Below are positions 1 through 5,357 of a stretch of DNA of 7,315 nucleotides, piece by piece; the stretch's first letter is position 1, and every line of letters starts with the position of its first letter. The stretch is taken from the NCBI GenBank assembly GCA_902462035.1, contig CABQAC010000108.1, positions 1 through 7,315 of the forward strand, in the 5' to 3' direction. The DNA comes from an uncultured Eubacteriales bacterium. GTDB taxonomy: Bacteria; Bacillota; Clostridia; Oscillospirales; Acutalibacteraceae. The notes beneath the pieces were generated by a model. The model was not told the DNA's origin, searched no databases, and saw only the letters and a list, made by a program, of their open reading frames with translations. Both the position numbers and the translations under genes were made by a program.

Positions 1-396
1 CGGCTCCTCGATCAAATCCACCTCGTTGGCGCCCGCCTTGCGCGCGGCGTCCTCCACTGCGCGGCGTTCTACCTCGGTCACGCCGGAAGGAATGCAGATG
101 ACCACCCGGGGATGGCTGAAGGGGCCCGACTTCACCGCTTTTTTAATAAAATGGCGCAGCATCGTGGCGGTCACGTCAAAATCCGCAATCACGCCGTCCT
201 TCAGGGGGCGCACCGCTACAATAGAACCGGGGGTGCGGCCGATCATTTCTTTCGCCTGGGTTCCCACTGCCAAAACATTATCCGAACGGACGTCCACAGC
301 AACAACCGAGGGCTCCCGCATGACAATCCCCTTGCCTTTGATATAAACCAAAGTGTTCGCTGTTCCCAAATCGATTCCAATATCCTTTGTAAACAT
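1..396 (-). CDS. mreB: Rod shape-determining protein MreB (N-terminal part, runs off the window)
   Basis: This is a bacterial actin homologue. It polymerises on the inner face of the membrane and guides the elongation machinery for lateral cell-wall synthesis. The visible 132 codons begin [18 protein letters not shown], which is the actin-fold phosphate-1 loop (D9, G11, T12). They continue through EPSVVAVD, the family stretch [22 protein letters not shown], and [12 protein letters not shown], and end at IEEP, where the left edge cuts the gene; the whole protein should be about 335-345 residues. PSGVTEVE fits MreB better than Mbl, which has PTNITSVE there, but an Mbl or MreBH paralogue cannot be fully excluded from the N-terminus alone. 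The ATG at 396 is preceded by TTTGGAGGATCAAC, a strong ribosome binding site. The gene is transcribed divergently from the M23-like gene, from the promoter at 478-506. Confidence 0.95.
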   Translation of the reverse strand, partial: MFTKDIGIDLGTANTLVYIKGKGIVMREPSVVAVDVRSDNVLAVGTQAKEMIGRTPGSIVAVRPLKDGVIADFDVTATMLRHFIKKAVKSGPFSHPRVVICIPSGVTEVERRAVEDAARKAGANEVDLIEEP

Positions 397-477
397 GTTG
401 ATCCTCCAAATTCAATCTATATGCACATCGCTTGTTTTTCTCCATCCTAATGGAAGCAACTGCCTGCTATCTTACAT

Positions 478-506
478 ATTATAACCGTTTGACAAAGTTT
501 TCTCAA
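478..506 (-). promoter_or_regulatory. Sigma-A-type promoter of mreB
   Basis: On the minus strand, -35 TTGAGA (506-501) and a perfect -10 TATAAT (483-478) are separated by exactly 17 bases. Transcription would start near 471, giving a leader of about 75 nt before the mreB ATG at 396. The identification is from sequence only. Confidence 0.85.
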
Positions 507-516
507 CAATTAATTG
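507..516. repeat. Perfect 10-base palindrome next to the mreB promoter
   Basis: CAATTAATTG is its own reverse complement and directly abuts the upstream side of the mreB -35 box. It could be an operator half-site, an AT-rich UP-like element, or chance. Its position between two divergent genes is the only argument for a function. Confidence 0.35.
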
Positions 517-615
517 CAGATTTTAAGAAAAATTCATGATTCGCCCGGGTGTTTAAACCAGCGCGGTTTGGGCAAAAATGAAATCGCAGGTTATTCTAAA
601 AACGGAGGCGGGCGG

Positions 616-1368
616 ATGGCGCAGATGAACCAGAAAATCGAACAATATCCGCCGTACGACGGGGGCCATGCCCTTATTTTGCGCCGTTTTAGCCGGACGC
701 ATCCGGGACTGGATACCTCCGGCCAGTGGAACCAGCCGGTGTGCGCCTTATTTCCCGGCAGGGTGATGGCGGCCCGGTTTGACCCGCAATGGGGCATGGT
801 GTGCGAATACCGTTCCCCAAACGGCCGGGTAACGGTTTCGTACCGGCATTTGACCAGCGTGGCGGTCAATGTTGGCAGAACGCTGCGAACGGGCGAAACG
901 ATCGGCACAGAAGGCGCCACCGGGATGTTGGCCCAGGGCCGCAGACAGCTGCACACGGGCCTTTGGATCGACGCAAAGCCGGCGGATCCGCTGCCTTATT
1001 TGACTGGGGAGCGGCTGCTGCCGGTTACATTATGGGAAGGCGGGTTAGGAATGATGAGTCATCAAATCGGCGACACCGTGCGGGTAACAGGCGGTATTTT
1101 CCCCGACGCTTGGGGAAGCGGGGCGTCCCAGCCGGGCAACGGCAAGGAGTATACCATTACCAAAATCCATTTGGGACCCGGCCGCCGCAAGCCGTACCAA
1201 TTGGGGGCGTCCGGTTTTGTGGGGGAAGAAGATCTTTTTGGCCGCGGGGAGCAGACGGTGCCCAAATGGGAGTATGACCGCCTGCGGGCGGAAAATGATT
1301 CGCTGCGCGCCCAGCTGGAGGGGTTCCATGCTTCCGCAATGGGGGGCACGTCTGCCCGCAAGGGGTAA
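616..1368 (+). CDS. Degenerate M23 (LytM-like) peptidase-domain protein with SH3-like segment and coiled coil
   Basis: The protein is 250 residues with no signal peptide or membrane segment, so it should be cytoplasmic or released by lysis. Residues ~15-128 match the M23 zinc-metallopeptidase fold: HPGLD (29-33) gives the first His and Asp zinc ligands, YRHL (76-79) the conserved outer His78, then the VGRTLRTGETIG turn. The final HxH motif reads Q111-L-H113, so the third zinc ligand is kept but the first His of the pair is Gln. Residues ~148-208 (IGDTVRVTGG ... GFVGEEDL) resemble the SH3-like modules on phage and cell-wall lysins, and 217-236 (WEYDRLRAENDSLRAQLEG) is a short coiled coil. The ATG at 616 has GGAGG 7 bases upstream; a longer frame back to a TTG at 514 has no such site and a poor-looking N-terminus. 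Whether it cuts peptidoglycan, only binds it, or acts as a SpoIIQ-like scaffold is open. It is divergent from mreB and ends at a strong terminator. Confidence 0.8.
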   Translation: MAQMNQKIEQYPPYDGGHALILRRFSRTHPGLDTSGQWNQPVCALFPGRVMAARFDPQWGMVCEYRSPNGRVTVSYRHLTSVAVNVGRTLRTGETIGTEGATGMLAQGRRQLHTGLWIDAKPADPLPYLTGERLLPVTLWEGGLGMMSHQIGDTVRVTGGIFPDAWGSGASQPGNGKEYTITKIHLGPGRRKPYQLGASGFVGEEDLFGRGEQTVPKWEYDRLRAENDSLRAQLEGFHASAMGGTSARKG

Positions 1369-1374
1369 AAAGAC

Positions 1375-1414
1375 AAAAAACGGCGCCGCATTTTACATAG
1401 CGGCGCCGTTTTTT
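1375..1414. terminator. Bidirectional intrinsic terminator
   Basis: The stem GCGGCGCCG (1400-1408) pairs with CGGCGCCGC (1381-1389) around a 10-base loop. It is flanked by six A on the left and six T on the right, so it works on both strands. On the plus strand it starts 6 bases after the stop of the M23-like gene. On the minus strand it is the first terminator downstream of dgoD, whose stop lies about 150 bases away. Confidence 0.9.
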
Positions 1415-1567
1415 GCGATGCTGGGGTCCGCGTTACGCAGGTCATGTGCCATTACCCAGTAAATGATCCATACGATTACACTTTTATGGTGCGGACCGCA
1501 AAAATTAGGCTTTGCTCTTGCTTACGAACCTCCAAAACGCGCGGAGGAATTCCCAGACCTTTTCATG

Positions 1568-2716
1568 TTACCATTCGGCAACCGTGCCGTCGTAGTTGCG
1601 CCACACCGGGTTGCGCCAGCGGTGGCCCGTTGCGGCGGCCTGCCGCACCTTCTCCTCGTCGATCTCGATACCCAGGCCGGGGCCGTTCGGCACTTTGATC
1701 GAACCATGGTCGTAATGGTACACCGCGGGGTCTTTTAAGTAATCGAGCAAATCGCTGCCTTGGTTGTAGTGGATGCCCAGACTTTGTTCCTGGATAAACA
1801 CGTTGGGCGTGCACATATCCATTTGCACGCAGGCGGCCAAAGCGATGGGCCCCAGCGGGCAGTGGGGCGCCACGGCCACGTCGAAAGATTCGGCCATGGA
1901 AGCGATTTTTTTACATTCGCTGATGCCGCCGGCATGGGACAGATCGGGCTGGATGATGTCCGCATAACCCTGAATCAATAAATCTTTAAAGTCCCAGCGG
2001 GAAAACATTCGCTCTCCTACCGCGATGGGCGTGGCGGTATGGCGGGCGATTTCCCGCAGCGCCTCGTTGTTCTGGGGCAGAACCGGTTCTTCCAGGAACA
2101 TGGGATGCAGCGGTTCCAGCTCTTTGGCGAGCACCTTGGCCATGGTTTTATGCACCCGGCCGTGAAAGTCCACCGCCACATCCATTTCCATGCCAAGCTC
2201 CTCGCGGATGGCGGCAACCCGGTCCACCACCGCCTGCACCTTTGCAAAAGAATCGATATAGTGCATTTCCTCGGTGCCGTTCATTTTGACCGCACGGTAG
2301 CCCTGATCGAACTTTTCCCGCGCGGCGGCGCGGATATCGCCGGGCCGGTCGCCGCCGATCCAGCAATACACTTTCAAAGAATCCCGGCAGCAGCCGCCCA
2401 AAAGATCGTAAACCGGCGCCTGCAGGGCTTTGCCCTTGATATCCCACAACGCTTGGTCAATACCGGCAATCGCGCTCATCAGCACCGGTCCGCCCCGGTA
2501 AAAGCCGCCCCGGTAAAGGGTCTGCCAATGGTCCTCGATGCGCATGGGATCCTTGCCCACCAGGTAATCCATCAATTCCTCCACCGCGGCGCGGACGGTA
2601 TCGGCCCGGCCCTCGATGACCGGCTCTCCCCAGCCCGCAAGGCCCGCGTCGGTGGTCAGTTTAAGGAACAGCCATCGCGGCTGTACCGGATAGAGTTTAT
2701 AGCCGGTTATTTTCAA
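1568..2716 (-). CDS. dgoD: D-galactonate dehydratase (enolase superfamily, mandelate racemase subgroup)
   Basis: DgoD removes water from D-galactonate to give 2-dehydro-3-deoxy-D-galactonate (EC 4.2.1.6), an Mg2+-dependent cytoplasmic step of the De Ley-Doudoroff pathway. The protein has 382 residues, the same length as my recollection of E. coli DgoD, and can be read against it without gaps: RW(L/M)FLK, WGEPVIEGRA, GFYRGGP, MSAIAGIDQALWDIKGK, GERMFSR, QPDLSHAGGI, PHCPLGPIALAAC, IHYN, PGLGIEIDE and a C-terminal VAEW. Metal ligands D183, E209 and E235 and catalytic H185 and H285 are all present. The start is a TTG at 2716 with AAGGA 10 bases upstream. An ATG 4 bases earlier (2720) is out of frame and hits a stop after seven codons. 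It is the second gene of an operon, 22 bases behind the URO-D-like gene. No KDPGal kinase, aldolase, transporter or regulator is nearby. A related acid-sugar substrate is possible but less likely given the identity. Confidence 0.93.
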   Translation of the reverse strand: MKITGYKLYPVQPRWLFLKLTTDAGLAGWGEPVIEGRADTVRAAVEELMDYLVGKDPMRIEDHWQTLYRGGFYRGGPVLMSAIAGIDQALWDIKGKALQAPVYDLLGGCCRDSLKVYCWIGGDRPGDIRAAAREKFDQGYRAVKMNGTEEMHYIDSFAKVQAVVDRVAAIREELGMEMDVAVDFHGRVHKTMAKVLAKELEPLHPMFLEEPVLPQNNEALREIARHTATPIAVGERMFSRWDFKDLLIQGYADIIQPDLSHAGGISECKKIASMAESFDVAVAPHCPLGPIALAACVQMDMCTPNVFIQEQSLGIHYNQGSDLLDYLKDPAVYHYDHGSIKVPNGPGLGIEIDEEKVRQAAATGHRWRNPVWRNYDGTVAEW

Positions 2717-2738
2717 CCATACCGCATCCTTCCCGTAA

Positions 2739-3800
2739 TTACCGCCGGTCCCGCAATTCCTCGAACACCTGGTTGTAGTAGATGGCGTTATCCACTGGAA
2801 CGCTGGCGGGCAGATGGTTGCCCACCGCCATGATGAAGCCCGGGCAGTCCCTGCCGAGATCGACGCACCGCTCCACCTCGCGGCGAATCTCTTCCTTGGT
2901 GCCGTAGGTCAGAATGCGGCAGTCCGCGTTGCCGATAAACGCATGGGTCTTTCCGTACTTTTGGGCGATATAGGCCATATCGGTGGTCGGCTCCATCACA
3001 AAGCCGTTGACGCCGCAGGCGGCCACGTCATCGATAAACTGGCTGTAGTTGCCGTCGGAAGTATAAATAACCCGTTTGCCCGCCTGATAAAGGGGCTCGA
3101 ACAGCTTTTGATAGTTGGGGAATACATACTTGCGGTACCATTCGGGCGAAACAAAGGGCCCGGCGGTCCACACAATGTCGTCATGCACCATCACAACCGG
3201 CGCGTCACACTTCGAAAGCGCTTTAAAGTACTGCAAAATCCAATCGGCATACCGGTTGGCGACCTGCCCCATGCCGTCCTGGTCCACTCCCAGGGCCAGC
3301 AGCAACATGTCCCACCCAAAAATCTCCAACAGTCCGGATACCATGGACACATAGATGCCAGACGTCACCACCTGGTCGGGGTGGAGCGCCCTATTTTGAG
3401 CATACCTTTGGTTAAAGCAGCGGATGATTTCCGCTTCGTCCCGCTCGCCGTAGGCCTTGTAGGGGTCAAAGGCAAGCACTTCGTCCTCATCCTCGAAGGG
3501 ACAGTATACCTTGCTGTCGAAATCCGTTCCGCCTTGCTGGTAGACCGCGTGGCCCATGCTGGTGCAAAGGTCGCCGAAAATCCCCCGGGAGATGTCCACG
3601 TTCCAGGAAAAATCGAATTGCCAGGCCTTTTCAAAGGCGCGCGTCGCGTCGTTCTTAACCGACGACGGGCTGGTTTCGTCTACCGTCAGGCCGGTTACCT
3701 TCTGAATCAGCGCCCAGTAGCTGCTGGCCGAGTATTCGGTGCGCGGAATCCTTTTTGGCATGATTAAGTTCAATGCGTCCATGGCGTTTTGGTATGACAT
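2739..3800 (-). CDS. Uroporphyrinogen decarboxylase (URO-D) superfamily protein, function unknown
   Basis: The protein is 353 residues. The C-terminal two thirds shows the URO-D TIM-barrel pattern: HDDIVWTAGPFVSPEWYRKYVFPNY (206-230, an HxDD..GP.(I/V)SPE..R....P motif), VIYTSDGNY (244-252), GFVMEPTTDM, FIGNADCRILTYGTKEEI (288-305), and GFIMAVGNHLPASVPVDN (321-338). It is not heme-pathway HemE. Nor does it keep the zinc site of corrinoid methyltransferases such as MtaA or MtbA: where those have H-x-C it has T247-S-D249, and where they have the later Cys it has N328. This sub-family is common near sugar-degradation genes in gut Firmicutes and has no settled reaction. The ATG at 3800 has AAGGAG 8 bases upstream; the frame stays open 43 codons further but without a signal. 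It is the first gene of the operon with dgoD, read from the promoter at 3888-3916. Confidence 0.85.
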   Translation of the reverse strand: MSYQNAMDALNLIMPKRIPRTEYSASSYWALIQKVTGLTVDETSPSSVKNDATRAFEKAWQFDFSWNVDISRGIFGDLCTSMGHAVYQQGGTDFDSKVYCPFEDEDEVLAFDPYKAYGERDEAEIIRCFNQRYAQNRALHPDQVVTSGIYVSMVSGLLEIFGWDMLLLALGVDQDGMGQVANRYADWILQYFKALSKCDAPVVMVHDDIVWTAGPFVSPEWYRKYVFPNYQKLFEPLYQAGKRVIYTSDGNYSQFIDDVAACGVNGFVMEPTTDMAYIAQKYGKTHAFIGNADCRILTYGTKEEIRREVERCVDLGRDCPGFIMAVGNHLPASVPVDNAIYYNQVFEELRDRR

Positions 3801-3854
3801 ATTGATCACTCCTTCTTTGACGATTCCGTCGTTCTTACAAAATGAAAAAAGCTG

Positions 3855-3880
3855 AAAAAACCGGGCCGTTGCCCTTTTTA
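3855..3880 (-). promoter_or_regulatory. Possible attenuator-like hairpin in the URO-D/dgoD leader
   Basis: Read on the minus strand, GGGC-AACG-GCCC is followed by GG and six T, and preceded by five A that could pair with the T run across a two-base bulge. The hairpin core is only 4 bp, so it would be a weak terminator. It begins within a few bases of the predicted transcription start. This is a candidate only. Confidence 0.3.
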
Positions 3881-3887
3881 CCCCACC

Positions 3888-3916
3888 ACTATACAGGCAC
3901 GGGTCTGCTTTGTCAA
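3888..3916 (-). promoter_or_regulatory. Strong sigma-A-type promoter of the URO-D-like/dgoD operon
   Basis: On the minus strand, a perfect -35 TTGACA (3916-3911) and -10 TATAGT (3893-3888) are separated by 17 bases. The start point would be near 3881, leaving a leader of about 80 nt. That leader contains a weak hairpin with a T run and the short inverted repeat GACG-4-CGTC (3819-3830), either of which could be regulatory. I see no convincing CcpA (cre) box. Confidence 0.88.
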
Positions 3917-3981
3917 GAAAAATTCCCATTGTGGCGCCGTGTTTTTATTGGGATGGTAAAAGAGTGGAAAGAAGGTGCCGT

Positions 3982-4119
3982 ATGGAACAAAAGCCGCAAG
4001 AAAAAATCAGCATCGTATCCTATGAACCAGGTTTTAACGCGGCGCTGTCCGGCCTGGTCTGCCAAAGACGGATTCCATGCAAAAAAGAGGAAGGCGGGTT
4101 ATCCGCCTTCCTCTTTTGA
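3982..4119 (+). pseudogene. Short reading frame resembling a truncated GNAT acetyltransferase N-terminus
   Basis: This is a 45-codon frame starting MEQKPQEKISIVSYEPGFNA and continuing ALSGLV. Its first 30 or so residues look like the opening beta strand and helix of a GNAT N-acetyltransferase, a family that is normally about 140-180 residues. The last 12-13 codons run straight through the terminator hairpin at 4083-4117, and the TGA stop overlaps the last T of the stem. AGAAGG lies 7 bases before the ATG. No convincing plus-strand promoter is visible. The best reading is a gene remnant cut short by deletion; a genuine micropeptide cannot be excluded. Recognition rests on a short stretch and is uncertain. 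Confidence 0.35.
4083..4117. terminator. Strong intrinsic terminator after the lipoprotein gene
   Basis: A 15-bp perfect stem, AAAAGAGGAAGGCGG with its complement, surrounds a 5-base loop and ends in A/T runs on both sides. On the minus strand it lies 19 bases past the lipoprotein stop and is followed by T residues. It can also stop plus-strand transcripts of the short 3982 frame. Confidence 0.92.
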
Positions 4120-4135
4120 CTGTTCAAACCGGTTG

Positions 4136-4924
4136 TTACGCGTCCATATCGGTATAAGAATCCAAATCCTTGGGTGCGGTCACGGTAACTTCCTTGCCCG
4201 GATCCACAAATTTGATCTTCATCGCCATCTTGACGCTACCGCTTTCGCCGCTGGCGGTCATGGACATGGACATATCCATATTCATCTCGGCCACGTAGCC
4301 GTCGCTGTTGATGACATACTGGATGGTAACGTCCTCAAAGTTCATCATTCCGTCAAAATCTTCGGCGCCGCCCAGCATGCCCAGCATACCGGAAAGGCTG
4401 TCCTCCAGGTCCGAAGCGGGCACCGTGACGGTCACGACGACACCGCCGTTTTCGTTTTTGTATTCCGCGTTCTTCATCAGGCTTTCTTCCAGCAATTCGA
4501 CGTCCGGCTTTTCGGTCTGGCCGCCAAGCTGCTCTTTCAGGTCGTCCATATCCGCTTTGCCCTTTTGCTTAATACCGGCCATGTCCATGTACGCCACGCC
4601 GTCCTTATAATAGACGCCGATGGTTTGGCTTTCGCCCGCCGCTTTGATGTCCATGGAAATGTTCATTTCCGGCTGCTCCTCCATGGATTTCATCTGCATC
4701 AGCATCGCCATCGACACTTCCTGCTTTTCCTGGCCGGCTTCCACCGTCATGTTCATGTCCATGGTGCAGTTGACGTCTTTGAGCGCAGCGGTCTTCTCCA
4801 CAGCGGCCTTGTACGTCTCGTAAGTGGCGCCGGTCTTAGCGCCGTCCTTGGCGCAGGAGGCAAGACCCAAAGCAAGCACCAGGGCCATGGAAACCGCGCT
4901 GATTCTTTGCATAAACTTTTTCAT
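4136..4924 (-). CDS. Methionine-rich secreted lipoprotein (LolA/DUF6612-like)
   Basis: The protein has 262 residues. The N-terminus is a lipoprotein signal: positive MKKFMQR, a hydrophobic stretch SAVSMALVLALG, and lipobox LASC with the lipid-carrying C24, so the mature protein should be anchored on the outer face of the cytoplasmic membrane. The rest is predicted soluble with alternating polar/hydrophobic strands (MDMNMT, MAMLMQMKSM, MNISMDI, MNMDMSMSM), typical of the half-barrel lipid-binding fold of LolA-type proteins and of Firmicute DUF6612 proteins. I recognise the type, not a specific gene. Met is very frequent, 29 of 262 residues, mostly at alternating positions. The ATG at 4924 follows GAGGAG by about 10 bases. 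It is a single-gene unit with its own promoter (5004-5031) and terminator (4083-4117). The role is unknown: lipid or hydrophobic ligand binding, or envelope stress sensing, are guesses from the fold. Confidence 0.82.
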   Translation of the reverse strand: MKKFMQRISAVSMALVLALGLASCAKDGAKTGATYETYKAAVEKTAALKDVNCTMDMNMTVEAGQEKQEVSMAMLMQMKSMEEQPEMNISMDIKAAGESQTIGVYYKDGVAYMDMAGIKQKGKADMDDLKEQLGGQTEKPDVELLEESLMKNAEYKNENGGVVVTVTVPASDLEDSLSGMLGMLGGAEDFDGMMNFEDVTIQYVINSDGYVAEMNMDMSMSMTASGESGSVKMAMKIKFVDPGKEVTVTAPKDLDSYTDMDA

Positions 4925-5003
4925 TGGTTGTTTTCTCCTCTCGTTATTCCATTAAAATCTGAAAGTGACAACAGGTTAATAAAAATCAAATTGGTCCGCC
5001 ATT

Positions 5004-5031
5004 ATTATACTCTTTCATCGTCTTCTGTCAA
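5004..5031 (-). promoter_or_regulatory. Consensus sigma-A promoter of the lipoprotein gene
   Basis: On the minus strand, TTGACA (5031-5026) and TATAAT (5009-5004), both perfect, are 16 bases apart. Transcription should start near 4997, giving a leader of about 73 nt before the ATG at 4924. No riboswitch-like structure stands out in that leader. Confidence 0.88.
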
Positions 5032-5085
5032 TCGGCAGTTCTTACCTGCGGCCCGCATATTCATATCGAACGGGCCGGAAAAGGC

Positions 5086-5124
5086 AAAAAGCGGCGGGGA
5101 TAAAACCAGCGGTTTTACCCCCGC
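5086..5124 (-). terminator. Intrinsic terminator of the aspS/zinc-ribbon operon
   Basis: A 14-bp stem, 5111-5124 with 5094-5107, includes one G-T wobble and a 3-base loop. On the minus strand it is followed after 3 bases by five T (5090-5086). It lies 14 bases past the zinc-ribbon stop codon. Confidence 0.88.
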
Positions 5125-5138
5125 GCCGGATTCGAAAT

Positions 5139-5357
5139 TTAGTGGCCGATCAAAAAATCCAGGATATTCTCGCCCATGTCTGTCTGGGCGCGGTACAGTT
5201 CCGTAAAACCGCAGTGGTTGCAGGAGATGGTGATAAACTTTTTGTTCTGGATGTCGAACAGTTTGGAAAACGTGCCGCCGGTGGCTTGAAATTGGTCGTG
5301 GGTCATGCTGGTGCAGCCGCATTTGGGGCATACCCATTGGCGTTGATTTTGATCCAT
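5139..5357 (-). CDS. Small zinc-ribbon protein (Zinc_ribbon_13/DUF2082 type)
   Basis: The protein has 72 residues. Two CxxC knuckles, C10-P-K-C13 and C46-N-H-C49, should bind one zinc; C15 is an extra cysteine beside the first knuckle. Between them the stretch QATGGTFSKLFDIQNKKF is the family hallmark (ATGG.(L/F)SK.FD(V/I)QNKKF), and CNHCGFTELYR closes the ribbon. Family members are annotated as putative nucleic-acid-binding proteins, without an established role. The ATG at 5357 touches the aspS stop codon directly (TAG-ATG, no gap), with AAAGGA 10 bases upstream inside the aspS coding sequence, so translation is probably coupled. The operon terminator follows at 5086-5124. Confidence 0.9.
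   Translation of the reverse strand: MDQNQRQWVCPKCGCTSMTHDQFQATGGTFSKLFDIQNKKFITISCNHCGFTELYRAQTDMGENILDFLIGH

Noticed and set aside
112..450. Plus-strand frames over the mreB segment
   Set aside because: They are antisense to an unmistakable MreB N-terminus with its own promoter and ribosome binding site.
543..573. Leader hairpin AAACC-agcgc-GGTTT with outer GCCC/GGGC upstream of the M23-like gene
   Set aside because: The inner stem is only 5 bp, the outer pairing is asymmetric, and there is no T run or known riboswitch pattern. It is too weak to call.
1375..1500. Minus-strand open stretch reading ...VIVWIIYWVMAHDLRNADPS... and ending in the terminator
   Set aside because: It looks protein-like and has a hydrophobic patch, but there is no start codon before the internal Met, no ribosome binding site, and it is bounded by stops within about 45 codons. 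I found nothing else to support a gene in 1415-1567.
2039..3767. Two long plus-strand frames opposite dgoD and the URO-D-like gene (2039-2833 and 2814-3767)
   Set aside because: They are shadows of two clearly recognisable minus-strand genes. No family motifs or translation signals are visible in them.
3842..5206. Long plus-strand frame of 454 codons, very rich in histidine
   Set aside because: It is the antisense of the lipoprotein gene: the many ATG codons on the minus strand read as CAT (His) on the plus strand. The minus-strand frame has a lipobox, ribosome binding site, promoter and terminator; this one has none.
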